Part shown: piece by piece, positions 1 to 9,254 of the stretch
How the letters are laid out: each line of letters opens with the position of its first letter
How positions within the stretch are numbered: the first letter of the stretch is position 1
DNA from: Fidelibacterota bacterium
Lineage (GTDB): Bacteria; Fidelibacterota; Fidelibacteria; Fidelibacterales; Fidelibacteraceae
NCBI GenBank assembly: GCA_030156395.1
Contig: JASGMP010000006.1
Span: forward strand, 1-40,337
Reading direction: 5' to 3'
Length of the DNA: 40,337 nt
Translations under genes and position numbers: made by a program
Notes under the pieces: model-generated
Told to the model about the DNA's origin: nothing
What the model saw: the letters and a program-made list of their open reading frames with translations, nothing else
Databases searched by the model: none

Positions 1-1226
<1,226 letters not shown>

Positions 1227-1255
1227 ATTCGATTTAATGCCGTACCGGAAATGCC

Positions 1256-1993
1256 ATGATACTCCGATTTTTCACTTTTTTACGATCTCTGTGGTCTGTT
1301 GCCAATCTGCTTGTGTCAACCCTCATTTGCAGTCTGGCATCCCTGATAATTGTCCCTTTTCCCTTTAAGCATCTCGTTTTTAATAAAATTGTTCGGTTTT
1401 GGGCCCGGTGGAATCTTCTGGCGGCAGGCATCCGGGTGGAAATTCACGGCATTGAGAATGTCCGTGAATCCTCCTATGTGATTGTCAGTAACCATGAAAG
1501 TGCTCTGGATATTTTTGTCATCTTTGCCAAAATCCCCCTCAATTTCCGGATGGTCTCCAAAAATGGCTTGCTGAAATTACCCTTGGTGGGATTCGTAATG
1601 AAAAAACTCCTTTTCCCGTTTGTGGATCGCTCCAAAAGTGATGAAGCCATTGAGTCCATGAATTCTACCTTTGAAAAACTTCGACAACACAATCTTTCAA
1701 TCTGTGTGTTTCCAGAGGGAACCCGTTTTGGGGGTAAAAAAATTCTCCCTTTCAAAAAGGGGGCTTTTGTACTGGCACTGGAACATCAACTTCCCATCCT
1801 GCCGGTCATTCTCCGGGGTGGAGGGGATGTGACACCGGTCGGATCCCTGTGGGTGCAACAGGGCAAGGTTCTCATGGATATTTTACCCCCATTGGAAACA
1901 CGGGATCTCACAGTTGAAGACCGGGATAAACTTTTGCAGCACACAGAAACACTTTTTAAAGATTTTTTAAGAAAGCACAATTATTGGCCGTGA
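1256..1993 (+). CDS. plsC: 1-acyl-sn-glycerol-3-phosphate acyltransferase
   Basis: LPLAT-family membrane acyltransferase that converts lysophosphatidic acid to phosphatidic acid in phospholipid synthesis. The 245-residue protein has a hydrophobic N-terminus (about residues 8-36), the catalytic NHx4D box (NHESALD, His80 and Asp85) and the substrate-binding FPEGTR motif at 152-157, all at the usual spacing. Length is typical for the family. Its TGA stop overlaps the GTG start of the next gene (GTGA at 1990-1993), so the two are probably co-translated. The specific lysophosphatidate substrate is assigned from the family. Other acyl-acceptor LPLATs are possible. Confidence 0.9.
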   Translation: MILRFFTFLRSLWSVANLLVSTLICSLASLIIVPFPFKHLVFNKIVRFWARWNLLAAGIRVEIHGIENVRESSYVIVSNHESALDIFVIFAKIPLNFRMVSKNGLLKLPLVGFVMKKLLFPFVDRSKSDEAIESMNSTFEKLRQHNLSICVFPEGTRFGGKKILPFKKGAFVLALEHQLPILPVILRGGGDVTPVGSLWVQQGKVLMDILPPLETRDLTVEDRDKLLQHTETLFKDFLRKHNYWP

Positions 1994-3225
1994 AAATTGA
2001 ATTGTATTCACAGTTATTTGAACCGGACCGGGTGTATATTCCTGAGCAAAGACTTCAAAAGCTTTGGGTGACATCCTTGTGGAAACAAAAACTGGAAACC
2101 CTTGACGGTGACTTGATCCAGGTGGTGAGTCCCGGAACCTGGAATCGCCATGAAGGTCCGGATTTCAGGGATGCCCTGCTTTTTATTGGAGACAAGATCC
2201 GGGAGGGAGATATTGAAATCCATTACCAAAACGGGGACTGGTATCATCATGGTCATCACCGGGATCCTGCCTACGACCGGGTCGTGCTCCATGTGATTTT
2301 TTCCCGCATCGATCACTCGCGGATTGTGGTAAACAGCCGAAAAAAACAGATTCCGGTATGTTTGGCTAACTATGAAGCGATGGACGATACGCCTTTTGAA
2401 GCGGTCTGCCAACCCGCCTGGGAAAACCTGGAAGATTTTTTTCAGATTCTGAAATCATCCGGAATGAAACGCTTGAACCTGAAAGTAGATTATATCCGCC
2501 GTCGACTTGCCCGTTTTGGTTTGGACCTGCTTTGCTGGTGGGGACTCTTTCAATCCTCCGGATTAAAGGCCAATCGTTCTGCGTTTAACCGGCTCTTTTT
2601 ATCCTTTCCCTGGGAGGATTATTTTTCAGGAAATATGAAAGGGGATGACATCATTCCTTTGCTGAAATACCTGGGAGGATTCCACGACGGGCAGCTCCCG
2701 GATGAAAAATATGCAGATCTGAAGGTCCCTCGGGATCTCCGGTGGGTCCGCATGGGTGTGCGACCTGCCTTGTATCCCGAGCACCGGCTGGCATGGCTGG
2801 GAGCCTTTATGAGAAAATTGCACCATAAATCCATCTATGCCTATTGCCTGGAACAAATTCAGATAGAAGGATTTTCAAAACGTTTCTGGCAGCGGTTTTT
2901 CCGGTCCGGATGTTCGGATTGCCGGGAACCGGGAGAAACTCTCTCCGTTGAACTTGCCATGAATGCCCTTGTCCCGGTCTTGCTGGCATCTATGGATAAC
3001 ACGGATGACTGCAGGCGGGAAGCTATCCTGAACGGAATTGAATCCATCTCTATTGATGAATACCGGCTCTCCCGGCGCTTCTATAACCGGCACGGTGTGG
3101 ATAAAAAAAATCCATTACGGAGAAAATGGGTAAATCAGCAGGGAATTCTGTATATTTACGAACGTTTTTGTTCACAGGAACTGGCCGATCTGTGTCCCCT
3201 GTGCAATTCCAGGGAGGATAGATGA
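1990..3225 (+). CDS. DUF2851 family protein, function unknown
   Basis: A 411-residue protein if translation starts at the GTG (1990) embedded in the plsC stop. An in-frame TTG at 1984 is the alternative. The N-terminal 110 residues carry the DUF2851 signature: SPGTWNRHEGPDF, then GDIEIH, then DWYHHGHHRDPAYDRVVLHV. The C-terminus holds cysteine pairs (GCSDC, then CSQELADLCPLC), possibly a metal site. No signal peptide or membrane segment is seen. No function is established that I know of. The conserved PD...ExH spacing loosely resembles a PD-(D/E)xK nuclease core (see findings). It sits between plsC and the cytidylyltransferase, overlapping both by 4 bases. Confidence 0.85.
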   Translation: MKIELYSQLFEPDRVYIPEQRLQKLWVTSLWKQKLETLDGDLIQVVSPGTWNRHEGPDFRDALLFIGDKIREGDIEIHYQNGDWYHHGHHRDPAYDRVVLHVIFSRIDHSRIVVNSRKKQIPVCLANYEAMDDTPFEAVCQPAWENLEDFFQILKSSGMKRLNLKVDYIRRRLARFGLDLLCWWGLFQSSGLKANRSAFNRLFLSFPWEDYFSGNMKGDDIIPLLKYLGGFHDGQLPDEKYADLKVPRDLRWVRMGVRPALYPEHRLAWLGAFMRKLHHKSIYAYCLEQIQIEGFSKRFWQRFFRSGCSDCREPGETLSVELAMNALVPVLLASMDNTDDCRREAILNGIESISIDEYRLSRRFYNRHGVDKKNPLRRKWVNQQGILYIYERFCSQELADLCPLCNSREDR

Positions 3226-3692
3226 TTCCCGAAGAACTGAAAGATATTTGGGCTAACGCCCGGAACCAGGTCCGTACCTGGCAGCAGAATGGCGAAACAG
3301 TTGTCTTTACTAATGGGTGTTTTGACATCCTTCATGTAGGGCATATCCGTTATCTGGCAGCAGCAGCAGCCCTTGGAGATCACCTGGTGATCGGACTCAA
3401 TACGGATGCGTCCGTGCGGAAACTCAAAGGTCCCGGCCGGCCGGTTCAAAACGAAAATGACCGTGCTGAAATATTATTGGCCCTATCCGCAGTGGATCTG
3501 GTGGTTCCCTTTTCACAGGAAACCCCCCTTGAGATTATCACCTGGCTGAAGCCGGATATCCTGGTGAAAGGTGGAGATTATACACCAGATACCATCGTTG
3601 GCGCCCGGGAAATTGTCAGCTGGGGTGGAAAAGTGATGACATTGCCTTATCATAAAGGGAAATCCACCAGCAGCATTCTAAAAAAAATGTAA
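3222..3692 (+). CDS. rfaE2: RfaE/HldE-type nucleotidyltransferase (stand-alone domain)
   Basis: Cytidylyltransferase-fold enzyme corresponding to the C-terminal half of HldE, which activates heptose-1-phosphate for LPS or other glycans. The 156-residue protein has the nucleotide-binding HxGH motif in NGCFDILHVGHIRYL, the RPVQNENDRAEILLAL region and the terminal KGKSTSSIL, where S/T-S is typical of the family. A strong AGGGAGG ribosome-binding site (3211-3217) lies in the preceding gene, and the start is an ATGA overlap. The kinase half is absent from this window, so it must be encoded elsewhere or a different sugar phosphate is used. CTP versus another nucleotide cannot be told from sequence alone. 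Confidence 0.88.
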   Translation: MIPEELKDIWANARNQVRTWQQNGETVVFTNGCFDILHVGHIRYLAAAAALGDHLVIGLNTDASVRKLKGPGRPVQNENDRAEILLALSAVDLVVPFSQETPLEIITWLKPDILVKGGDYTPDTIVGAREIVSWGGKVMTLPYHKGKSTSSILKKM

Positions 3693-3724
3693 GGAAAAGA
3701 ATGGAAGGTTGTTGCCCATAATCG

Positions 3725-3753
3725 TTGACTTTGTGGGTAGTTACAGGTATCTT
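3725..3753 (+). promoter_or_regulatory. Putative sigma70-type promoter of the transglycosylase-sppA-HU operon
   Basis: TTGACT (3725-3730), a 17-base spacer, then TATCTT (3748-3753) lie in the 84-bp gap after the cytidylyltransferase gene and 23 bases before the next ATG. A GAGGT ribosome-binding site follows at 3769-3773. The match is by eye. Confidence 0.5.
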
Positions 3754-3776
3754 TCTTAACTGAAATATGAGGTATT

Positions 3777-5585
3777 ATGAAGACGTATTCAAAATTGATT
3801 CTGAGTGTGTGTGTCCCGGTTCTTGTATTTGCCCACGCCTATGCAACCCATGAATCTTTGGACGAACCGATCGAAAAACCCATTGAAGCAGTGAAAAGTA
3901 TTGATTCGATCTATACTGATACAACGGTTATGGCTGAAACACTTTATGAAGCAGACCGTTTTGAAGCTCTGTTTAATGAAGCAAAAATTCACTTTGCCAA
4001 TGCCCTGATTGCCGAACATTTCGCCGATACCTTTGAAGTTCAGCTCCAGCTGAAACTGACCTTTGAAGCCCTGTCGGATATTGAAGTCTTCAACAACCTC
4101 GATCCCATCCAATATGAAGAGATGACTCATTTTACCGAACGCCTGATACATGATTTTCAGGATTTTGCACCGGAAGCAGTTTCTCTTCATGATCAGTTTT
4201 CCGTCAGTGACCTCCGGGAGTCCATGGAATATCTGGCAGAAGATATGGACATTGAAAATTTTAAAGTGATTGACGACCGGGATGGGCACATTCCTATCAT
4301 TTCCAATTCCCGGGTGGAAAGCCTGATCCGTTTCTTTCAGAACCAGGGCCGGGAAAGTTTTCAGGTCTGGCTGAACCGGATGGGTGAATATGAAGTTCTT
4401 TACAAACAAATTTTAAAGCAATACAACCTGCCGGAAGAACTGATTTACCTGAGCATGATTGAGAGCGGATTTAAACCCAATGCGTATTCCTATGCCAGGG
4501 CTGTGGGCTTGTGGCAGTTTATGTATTCTACCGGGAAAATTTATGGTTTGAAAAGAGACTATTGGGTGGATGAACGCCGGGATCCGGTGAAAGCCACCGA
4601 TGCCGCTGCGCGACATTTGAAAGATCTGTACAATGAATTCGGCGATTGGTACCTGGTATTGGCGGCATACAATGCAGGGGCGGGACGGATTCACCGGGCA
4701 ATTCAGCGGGATCAGACCCGGGATTTCTGGAAAATGTACAGTTTGCCCAAACAAACCCGGAATTATGTCCCTACTTTTCTGGCTGCAGCTATCATATCCC
4801 GGGATCCCGAGGCCTATGGCTTTACTGTTCCTCAAACAGCACCTAACTATTGGACCTATGATACCTTGTCTATTGATAAAAGTGTTGAACTGGAAAGTAT
4901 CGCCCGGGTGGCAGGAATGAAATATCAGGAATTAAAAGAATTGAATCCCGACCTGCGACGTCATTCCACGCCTAATTACACCTATACCATTCGCCTGCCA
5001 AAAGGTAAGCGGGAAACGGTTAGCAATGCTTTGGAATCCTTTAATACGGTCCACACCGTCCAGTATTCAACCCATGTGGTCCGGCGGGGGGATACCCTGA
5101 CCCGTATCAGCCGCTTGTACAATGTGCCGATCCGGGATATTATGACTGCCAACCAGCTCAGGAACAATCAGCCGATTATTATCGGTCAGCGCCTGACGAT
5201 TCCCAACCCCGGATACAGTGAAACCGTGGCCTCTTCCCAGTCCCTGCCGGATTATTCATCGAAAAATGAAAAAATAATATATACTGTCCGAAAAAATGAT
5301 ACATTGGGGCACATTGCCGAACGGTATGGAACCCGGGCTTCCAATATCCGGCACTGGAACAATCTACGCTACGGACAATATATCTATCCTGGACAAAGAC
5401 TGGTTTTATGGGTTCCCAAAAGTGATATTGCCCAGGCTGAAAATAATATGTATACCGTACAGCGGGGAGATTCACTCCATCGAATTTCCCAGAAAACGGG
5501 TGTGTCTGTAAACCGGCTGAAGCAATTAAACCCGGAGATCAACCCATCCCGTATTTACCCCGGAGATAAAATCAGACTGCGATGA
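3777..5585 (+). CDS. mltD: MltD-like membrane-associated lytic murein transglycosylase with LysM repeats
   Basis: Periplasmic peptidoglycan-cleaving enzyme. Of 602 residues, 1-23 form a signal peptide (KLILSVCVPVLVFAHAYA), 24-200 a helical family-unassigned region, and about 205-330 an SLT (lysozyme-like) domain. The catalytic glutamate is Glu229 in SMIESGF, with the supporting AVGLWQFM and LAAYNAGAGRI motifs. Three C-terminal LysM peptidoglycan-binding repeats lie at about 432-476, 501-545 and 559-602, and a degenerate LysM-like stretch at 371-408. No lipobox cysteine is seen, so unlike E. coli MltD it is probably not a lipoprotein. The stop overlaps sppA by 4 bases (ATGA), which suggests a shared envelope-maintenance transcript. 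Confidence 0.92.
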   Translation: MKTYSKLILSVCVPVLVFAHAYATHESLDEPIEKPIEAVKSIDSIYTDTTVMAETLYEADRFEALFNEAKIHFANALIAEHFADTFEVQLQLKLTFEALSDIEVFNNLDPIQYEEMTHFTERLIHDFQDFAPEAVSLHDQFSVSDLRESMEYLAEDMDIENFKVIDDRDGHIPIISNSRVESLIRFFQNQGRESFQVWLNRMGEYEVLYKQILKQYNLPEELIYLSMIESGFKPNAYSYARAVGLWQFMYSTGKIYGLKRDYWVDERRDPVKATDAAARHLKDLYNEFGDWYLVLAAYNAGAGRIHRAIQRDQTRDFWKMYSLPKQTRNYVPTFLAAAIISRDPEAYGFTVPQTAPNYWTYDTLSIDKSVELESIARVAGMKYQELKELNPDLRRHSTPNYTYTIRLPKGKRETVSNALESFNTVHTVQYSTHVVRRGDTLTRISRLYNVPIRDIMTANQLRNNQPIIIGQRLTIPNPGYSETVASSQSLPDYSSKNEKIIYTVRKNDTLGHIAERYGTRASNIRHWNNLRYGQYIYPGQRLVLWVPKSDIAQAENNMYTVQRGDSLHRISQKTGVSVNRLKQLNPEINPSRIYPGDKIRLR

Positions 5586-6448
5586 AACGAAGTGACTGGA
5601 TTATCACGGCACTGCTCTTTATTGCGGCGGTATGGATGTTCAATACCTTGGTTCGGCAAAACAGGACCGGTGTATCCCTTGCCCGGGGGAATCAGATAGG
5701 TGTTGTGAAAATCCAGGGAACCATCCTGAGTTCAGAGCCTATTCTTGAAGATCTGGAGGAAATTAGCTCCATCCGTGATCTGAAAGCCCTGATTCTCCAT
5801 ATCAACAGTCCCGGCGGCGGAACCGCCGCATCCCAGGAACTCTACTATGCCGTAAAACGCATCAAGGAAGAATACGATTATCCCGTGATCTCGGTGTTGA
5901 GTTCTTTGGGTGCCAGTGGCGGGTATTACGTAGCCCTGGCGACGGATTCCATTTATGCTTTACCCGGAACCCTTACTGGAAGTATCGGGGTCATCATGGA
6001 TTTTCCCCAATGGACGGAGGTGATGGATAAAATCGGTGTGGATATGCATGTGGTGAAAAGTGGGGAATACAAGGATACGGGCTCGCCTTTCAGGGATTTT
6101 ACGGCTGAGGACAGGCGTTATTATCAGGAACTGGTGGATGATGTGTACGACCAGTTTATATCTGCCGTGGCCGATGCCCGGTCCATGGACAAAGAAACCG
6201 TAAAAAAACTCTCTGATGGCAGGGTTTATACAGGCCGGCAGGCGTTGGAACTGGGACTCATTGACCACCTGGGTACCCTGGAGGATGGAATAGAGGATTT
6301 AACCCGGCAGTTAAACCTGAAAGAAAAGCCATCTATCATTCGACCCAAAAAAGAAAAGATTACATTTTACGATGTAGTCTTTGGGGATATAAGCCGGTGG
6401 ATCGGTTCACTGATACCGTCACCGTCACCTCAGATGATATATAAATAA
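5582..6448 (+). CDS. sppA: Signal peptide peptidase SppA, short single-domain form
   Basis: Membrane-anchored serine protease of the S49 family that degrades cleaved signal peptides. The 288-residue protein has one N-terminal transmembrane segment (about 7-23), the oxyanion-region NSPGGG at 75-80, the nucleophile Ser112 in GASGGYYVA, and the general-base Lys164 in SGEYKDTGSPFR. The Ser/Lys dyad is thus intact. It is the short form, with one catalytic domain as in Bacillus-type SppA, rather than the duplicated ~600-residue E. coli form. It starts inside the transglycosylase stop codon and is followed 13 bases later by HU. Confidence 0.93.
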   Translation: MKRSDWIITALLFIAAVWMFNTLVRQNRTGVSLARGNQIGVVKIQGTILSSEPILEDLEEISSIRDLKALILHINSPGGGTAASQELYYAVKRIKEEYDYPVISVLSSLGASGGYYVALATDSIYALPGTLTGSIGVIMDFPQWTEVMDKIGVDMHVVKSGEYKDTGSPFRDFTAEDRRYYQELVDDVYDQFISAVADARSMDKETVKKLSDGRVYTGRQALELGLIDHLGTLEDGIEDLTRQLNLKEKPSIIRPKKEKITFYDVVFGDISRWIGSLIPSPSPQMIYK

Positions 6449-6461
6449 GAGGGGTTGTATT

Positions 6462-6770
6462 ATGACAAAAGCGGATATTGTAGATATCATTTCCATGGCG
6501 ACCGGCCTGACGAAAGTCGAAACGGAAGCTGTCATTAATGGATTCCTGTCTACCGTTTCCGATGCCTTAATGGAAGGGAATCGCGTGGATTTCAGAGGAT
6601 TTGGAAGTTTTAGTGTGAAAAAACGGGCATCCAAAATCGGGCAAAATCCAGGGACCGGAGAAGCAGTTCCGGTACCGGAACGCTATGTACCTGTCTTTAA
6701 GCCCTCTAAAATGTTGAAAGAAGCTGTCGATAAAAACATGAAACATTCTCAAGATAAGGAGAACGATTAG
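6462..6770 (+). CDS. HU/IHF-family DNA-binding protein (first of two)
   Basis: Small nucleoid-associated protein of 102 residues that bends DNA as a dimer. The family pattern is clear: N-terminal helices (MTKADIVDIISMATG), the core strand VDFRGFGSFSVKKR, the DNA-binding beta arm with NPGTGEAVPVPERYVPVFKPSKML, and a short polar tail. It lies between sppA and the tiny basic gene at 6770. Its TAG stop shares one base with that gene's GTG. A second, divergent HU/IHF paralogue is encoded at 22794. HU versus IHF-subunit identity cannot be decided here. Confidence 0.94.
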   Translation: MTKADIVDIISMATGLTKVETEAVINGFLSTVSDALMEGNRVDFRGFGSFSVKKRASKIGQNPGTGEAVPVPERYVPVFKPSKMLKEAVDKNMKHSQDKEND

Positions 6771-6865
6771 TGCCTTGTGGGAAAAAACGCAAAAAAGGAA
6801 AGATCCGTAATCATAAACGGAAAAAGCGCCTCAGAAAAAATCGTCATAAAAAACGTAAAAGCTAA
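6770..6865 (+). CDS. 31-residue basic micro-protein, bS22/mS38-like (AURKAIP1/COX24 domain)
   Basis: The GTG-initiated frame encodes MPCGKKRKKGKIR followed by NHKRKKRLRKNRHKKRKS, with 19 Lys/Arg in 31 residues. An excellent AAGGAG ribosome-binding site (6756-6761) lies 8 bases before the GTG, inside the end of the HU gene, and the HU stop overlaps the start (TAGTG). The protein closely resembles the short proteins annotated in Bacteroidota as AURKAIP1/COX24-domain proteins. These are related to mitochondrial ribosomal protein mS38 and actinobacterial bS22, which sit on the small subunit and contact rRNA. Ribosomal function is inferred from that likeness. The gene is short enough to be missed by most gene finders. 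Confidence 0.85.
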   Translation: MPCGKKRKKGKIRNHKRKKRLRKNRHKKRKS

Positions 6866-6872
6866 TGAATTA

Positions 6873-6906
6873 TGCCGGATATCCGATGGGTCCCGGCACA
6901 TTTTTT
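6873..6906 (+). terminator. Likely intrinsic terminator after the HU/micro-protein genes
   Basis: TGCCGG (6873-6878) pairs with CCGGCA (6893-6898) across a 14-base loop and is followed by CA and six T residues (6901-6906). It starts 7 bases after the micro-protein stop. The stem is only 6 bp but GC-rich. Confidence 0.55.
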
Positions 6907-6930
6907 CGATTCACATGTGACGAAGATCGT

Positions 6931-6971
6931 GCAGCACTTTTTCGGATATTCAACCCAGAAGTGCTGCTTTT
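6931..6971 (+). terminator. Second hairpin with T-run, directly before xseA
   Basis: GCAGCACTT (6931-6939) is a perfect 9-bp complement of AAGTGCTGC (6959-6967), separated by a 19-base loop and followed by TTTT. It ends only about 7 bases before the xseA ATG and may act as terminator, attenuator or translation-control hairpin. A 10-bp palindrome, TCACATGTGA, lies upstream at 6911-6920. Confidence 0.5.
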
Positions 6972-6977
6972 GTATTT

Positions 6978-8165
6978 ATGGATAAAATTTACACCATATC
7001 AGACATAACCCAGTTGATTAAAGTCCGCTTGGAATCGATGGGGACCTTTACCCTGGAAGGCGAGATATCCGAGATCAAATATCATGGAAGCGGTCACATC
7101 TATTTTACCCTGAAAGATGAGGGGGCAATGCTTCCCTGTGTGATGTGGCGGACCTATACCTACTCTTTAACGTTTCGCCCCGAAGTGGGGGATCATGTGG
7201 TGGCATCCGGCCGACTGAGTGTGTATCCACCCCATGGACGCTATCAAATGTCCGTGGATAGTATGCAGCCTGCCGGTGTAGGAAATTTGTATGAACAGTT
7301 TGAAGCGCTGAAGAAACAACTGCGTAAAGAGGGACTGTTTGATGAGGACCATAAAAAGCCAATCCCTTTGTACCCCCGGAATATTGCTATCATTTCCAGC
7401 GAAACGGCTGCAGGACTTCAGGATGCCGAACGAATATTTTTACAATATGCTCCTCATGTAAACCGCTGGTTGATCCCTGCCCGTATGCAAGGGCACGGCA
7501 CAGCGGAATCTGTAATTCAGGCATTGAAAAAGGTTCTTCTCATGAAGGATGTGGATCTGGTGTTGATTATCCGGGGCGGGGGTTCCATCGAAGATTTGTG
7601 GGAATTTAACCGGGAAATATTGGCCCGTACGATCTATGATTATCCCATACCCGTCATTTCGGGAATTGGACATGAAACGGATTTTACCATTCTGGATTTT
7701 GTGGCGGATTATCGGGCTAGTACTCCCACCAATGCCGCTGAAATTGCCTGCAGGGGCTGGAAGGAAATCATTCTCTATTTGAACCAAGCTGAAACCCGCC
7801 TGACCAGTGCCGCCGAAAATATCCTGCGCCAGGCAGAAGACCGCCTGCAATATCTCTCTCATCGCTATACCACACGCCTGCCGGATGCAACCATTCACCG
7901 GTATACTGAAAAAATTGACGGACTTATTGGTCGCCTGAATCATGAAGTCAACCGGTCTTTTACTGAACTTAGCCACCATTGGGAACATTTGGATACAACC
8001 CTTCAGCTGACACACCCCAGAGAAGTTATGAAAAAAGGGTATGCCGTGATCAAAGGTCCGAACGGTAAAGCATATACATCGAAAAATGACGCCCATCCCG
8101 GAGACCGTTTTACTGTACTGATGCACGATGGAGATTTCCGGGGGGAAGTTCTTAATTCGGAGTGA
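6978..8165 (+). CDS. xseA: Exodeoxyribonuclease VII large subunit
   Basis: Catalytic subunit of ExoVII, which degrades single-stranded DNA bidirectionally in repair. The 395 residues comprise an N-terminal OB-fold (TLEGEISEIKYHGSGHIYFTL, about 20-105), the conserved catalytic-region block IIRGGGSIEDLWEFN, then GIGHETDFTILDFVADYRASTPTNAAE, and a helical C-terminus. Alignment of the N-terminus with other XseA proteins supports ATG 6978. No Shine-Dalgarno sequence is visible there, because the preceding bases are a hairpin and T-run. Its stop lies 2 bases before the small-subunit start. Confidence 0.95.
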   Translation: MDKIYTISDITQLIKVRLESMGTFTLEGEISEIKYHGSGHIYFTLKDEGAMLPCVMWRTYTYSLTFRPEVGDHVVASGRLSVYPPHGRYQMSVDSMQPAGVGNLYEQFEALKKQLRKEGLFDEDHKKPIPLYPRNIAIISSETAAGLQDAERIFLQYAPHVNRWLIPARMQGHGTAESVIQALKKVLLMKDVDLVLIIRGGGSIEDLWEFNREILARTIYDYPIPVISGIGHETDFTILDFVADYRASTPTNAAEIACRGWKEIILYLNQAETRLTSAAENILRQAEDRLQYLSHRYTTRLPDATIHRYTEKIDGLIGRLNHEVNRSFTELSHHWEHLDTTLQLTHPREVMKKGYAVIKGPNGKAYTSKNDAHPGDRFTVLMHDGDFRGEVLNSE

Positions 8166-8167
8166 CT

Positions 8168-8389
8168 ATGACAGAAAAAAATGAAAGTTTTGAAGCATCT
8201 CTGGCCAAATTGGAAGCAATTCTCAAACGCCTTGAAACAGAGGATGTCCCTCTGGAAGAGATGCTTGCTCTCTACGAGGAAGGGGTAGCCCTGAGCAAAA
8301 CCTGCCGGAAAGTCCTGGAAGATGCCCGAAAAAAATTGCAGGTGATATCGGAAAACTTGAGCGAAGAAAAGGAAACGGCCTTTGAATAA
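8168..8389 (+). CDS. xseB: Exodeoxyribonuclease VII small subunit
   Basis: The 73-residue helical partner of XseA. The pattern SFEASLAKLEAILKRLE, then EDVPLEEMLALYEEGVAL and CRKVLEDARKKLQ, is diagnostic for XseB. I choose ATG 8168 because a GGAG ribosome-binding site (8159-8162) precedes it by 5 bases. The in-frame GTG at 8162 overlaps that site. The gene overlaps nadK by 8 bases. Placement immediately after xseA keeps the stoichiometric partners on one mRNA. Confidence 0.94.
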   Translation: MTEKNESFEASLAKLEAILKRLETEDVPLEEMLALYEEGVALSKTCRKVLEDARKKLQVISENLSEEKETAFE

Positions 8390-9254
8390 GTTTTCACGGA
8401 TCGGGATATTGGCCAACAGCCGGAAAATTCGGGACATTAGTCCTATCTTGAAAGAATTTTGTGCCTATCTCGAGTCAAAACGGGTTGATTTTACCCTGGA
8501 TGAGGAGATTGTTCAAAAGATCCCTGCTCTCTCTTCTTGTAGATATTCACCTTTGGAAAAACTTTTGGAAGAGTCTCAGGCCATGATCACCCTGGGTGGA
8601 GACGGAACCATCCTGAATGCAGCCCGGCGTATCGGTCCGCGTGAAATACCCATCCTGGGTTTCCACATGGGTGAACTGGGTTTCCTGGCTGAACTCTCCC
8701 GTCATGATTACCGGGAGAAAATGGATAAAATCCTCCAGGGGGAACTGCTGTTGGATGACCGGATGGTGCTGAATGGCGAAATCCGTAACGGCAAAGGGTG
8801 TACCTGTGAGTATGCACTCAACGATATGGTCTTGTTTAAAGGACTTTCACCCCGAATGATGACGGTTAAAGTTGAAATTGATGAAGATTTTATGAACAGC
8901 TATCTGGCGGATGGACTGATTATTTCCACCCCCACAGGATCTACAGCTTATTCACTTTCCAGTAGTGGTCCAATCCTCACACCCGACGTCCCCGCCATCA
9001 TCATTAATCCCATCTGTCCCCACACTCTAAGCCAAAGACCCATGGTGATTGATGCTGGACGGATAATCCGGATTACCTTTGAGGAAGTACCCCAAGGGGC
9101 CTATCTGACCGCCGATGGCCAACATGTGGAACGCCTGAGTAAAAACGGTGAAATCATTATTCGTAAAGCAAACCATAAGGTCAGGCTTATCCGGTGCTCG
9201 GATTACAGCTATTTCGATGTATTGCGACAAAAGCTAAACTGGGGGAAACGATGA
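8382..9254 (+). CDS. nadK: NAD kinase
   Basis: Phosphorylates NAD to NADP in the cytoplasm. The 290-residue protein shows the GGDGT nucleotide-binding motif (Gly72-Thr76, catalytic Asp74), a GFHMGELGFLAEL block, and the second conserved region DGLIISTPTGSTAYSLSSSGP followed by NPICPHTLSQRP. Initiation appears to be at a TTG (8382) with an AAGGAA ribosome-binding site a few bases upstream, all inside the 3' end of xseB. No ATG fits the N-terminal strand KFSRIGILANS better. Its stop overlaps folB by 4 bases. Confidence 0.94.
   Translation: MNKFSRIGILANSRKIRDISPILKEFCAYLESKRVDFTLDEEIVQKIPALSSCRYSPLEKLLEESQAMITLGGDGTILNAARRIGPREIPILGFHMGELGFLAELSRHDYREKMDKILQGELLLDDRMVLNGEIRNGKGCTCEYALNDMVLFKGLSPRMMTVKVEIDEDFMNSYLADGLIISTPTGSTAYSLSSSGPILTPDVPAIIINPICPHTLSQRPMVIDAGRIIRITFEEVPQGAYLTADGQHVERLSKNGEIIIRKANHKVRLIRCSDYSYFDVLRQKLNWGKR

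Noticed and set aside
7440-8126. Minus-strand frame of about 228 codons opposite xseA
   Set aside because: Antisense to the conserved exonuclease VII large subunit, with no independent evidence of expression or homology.
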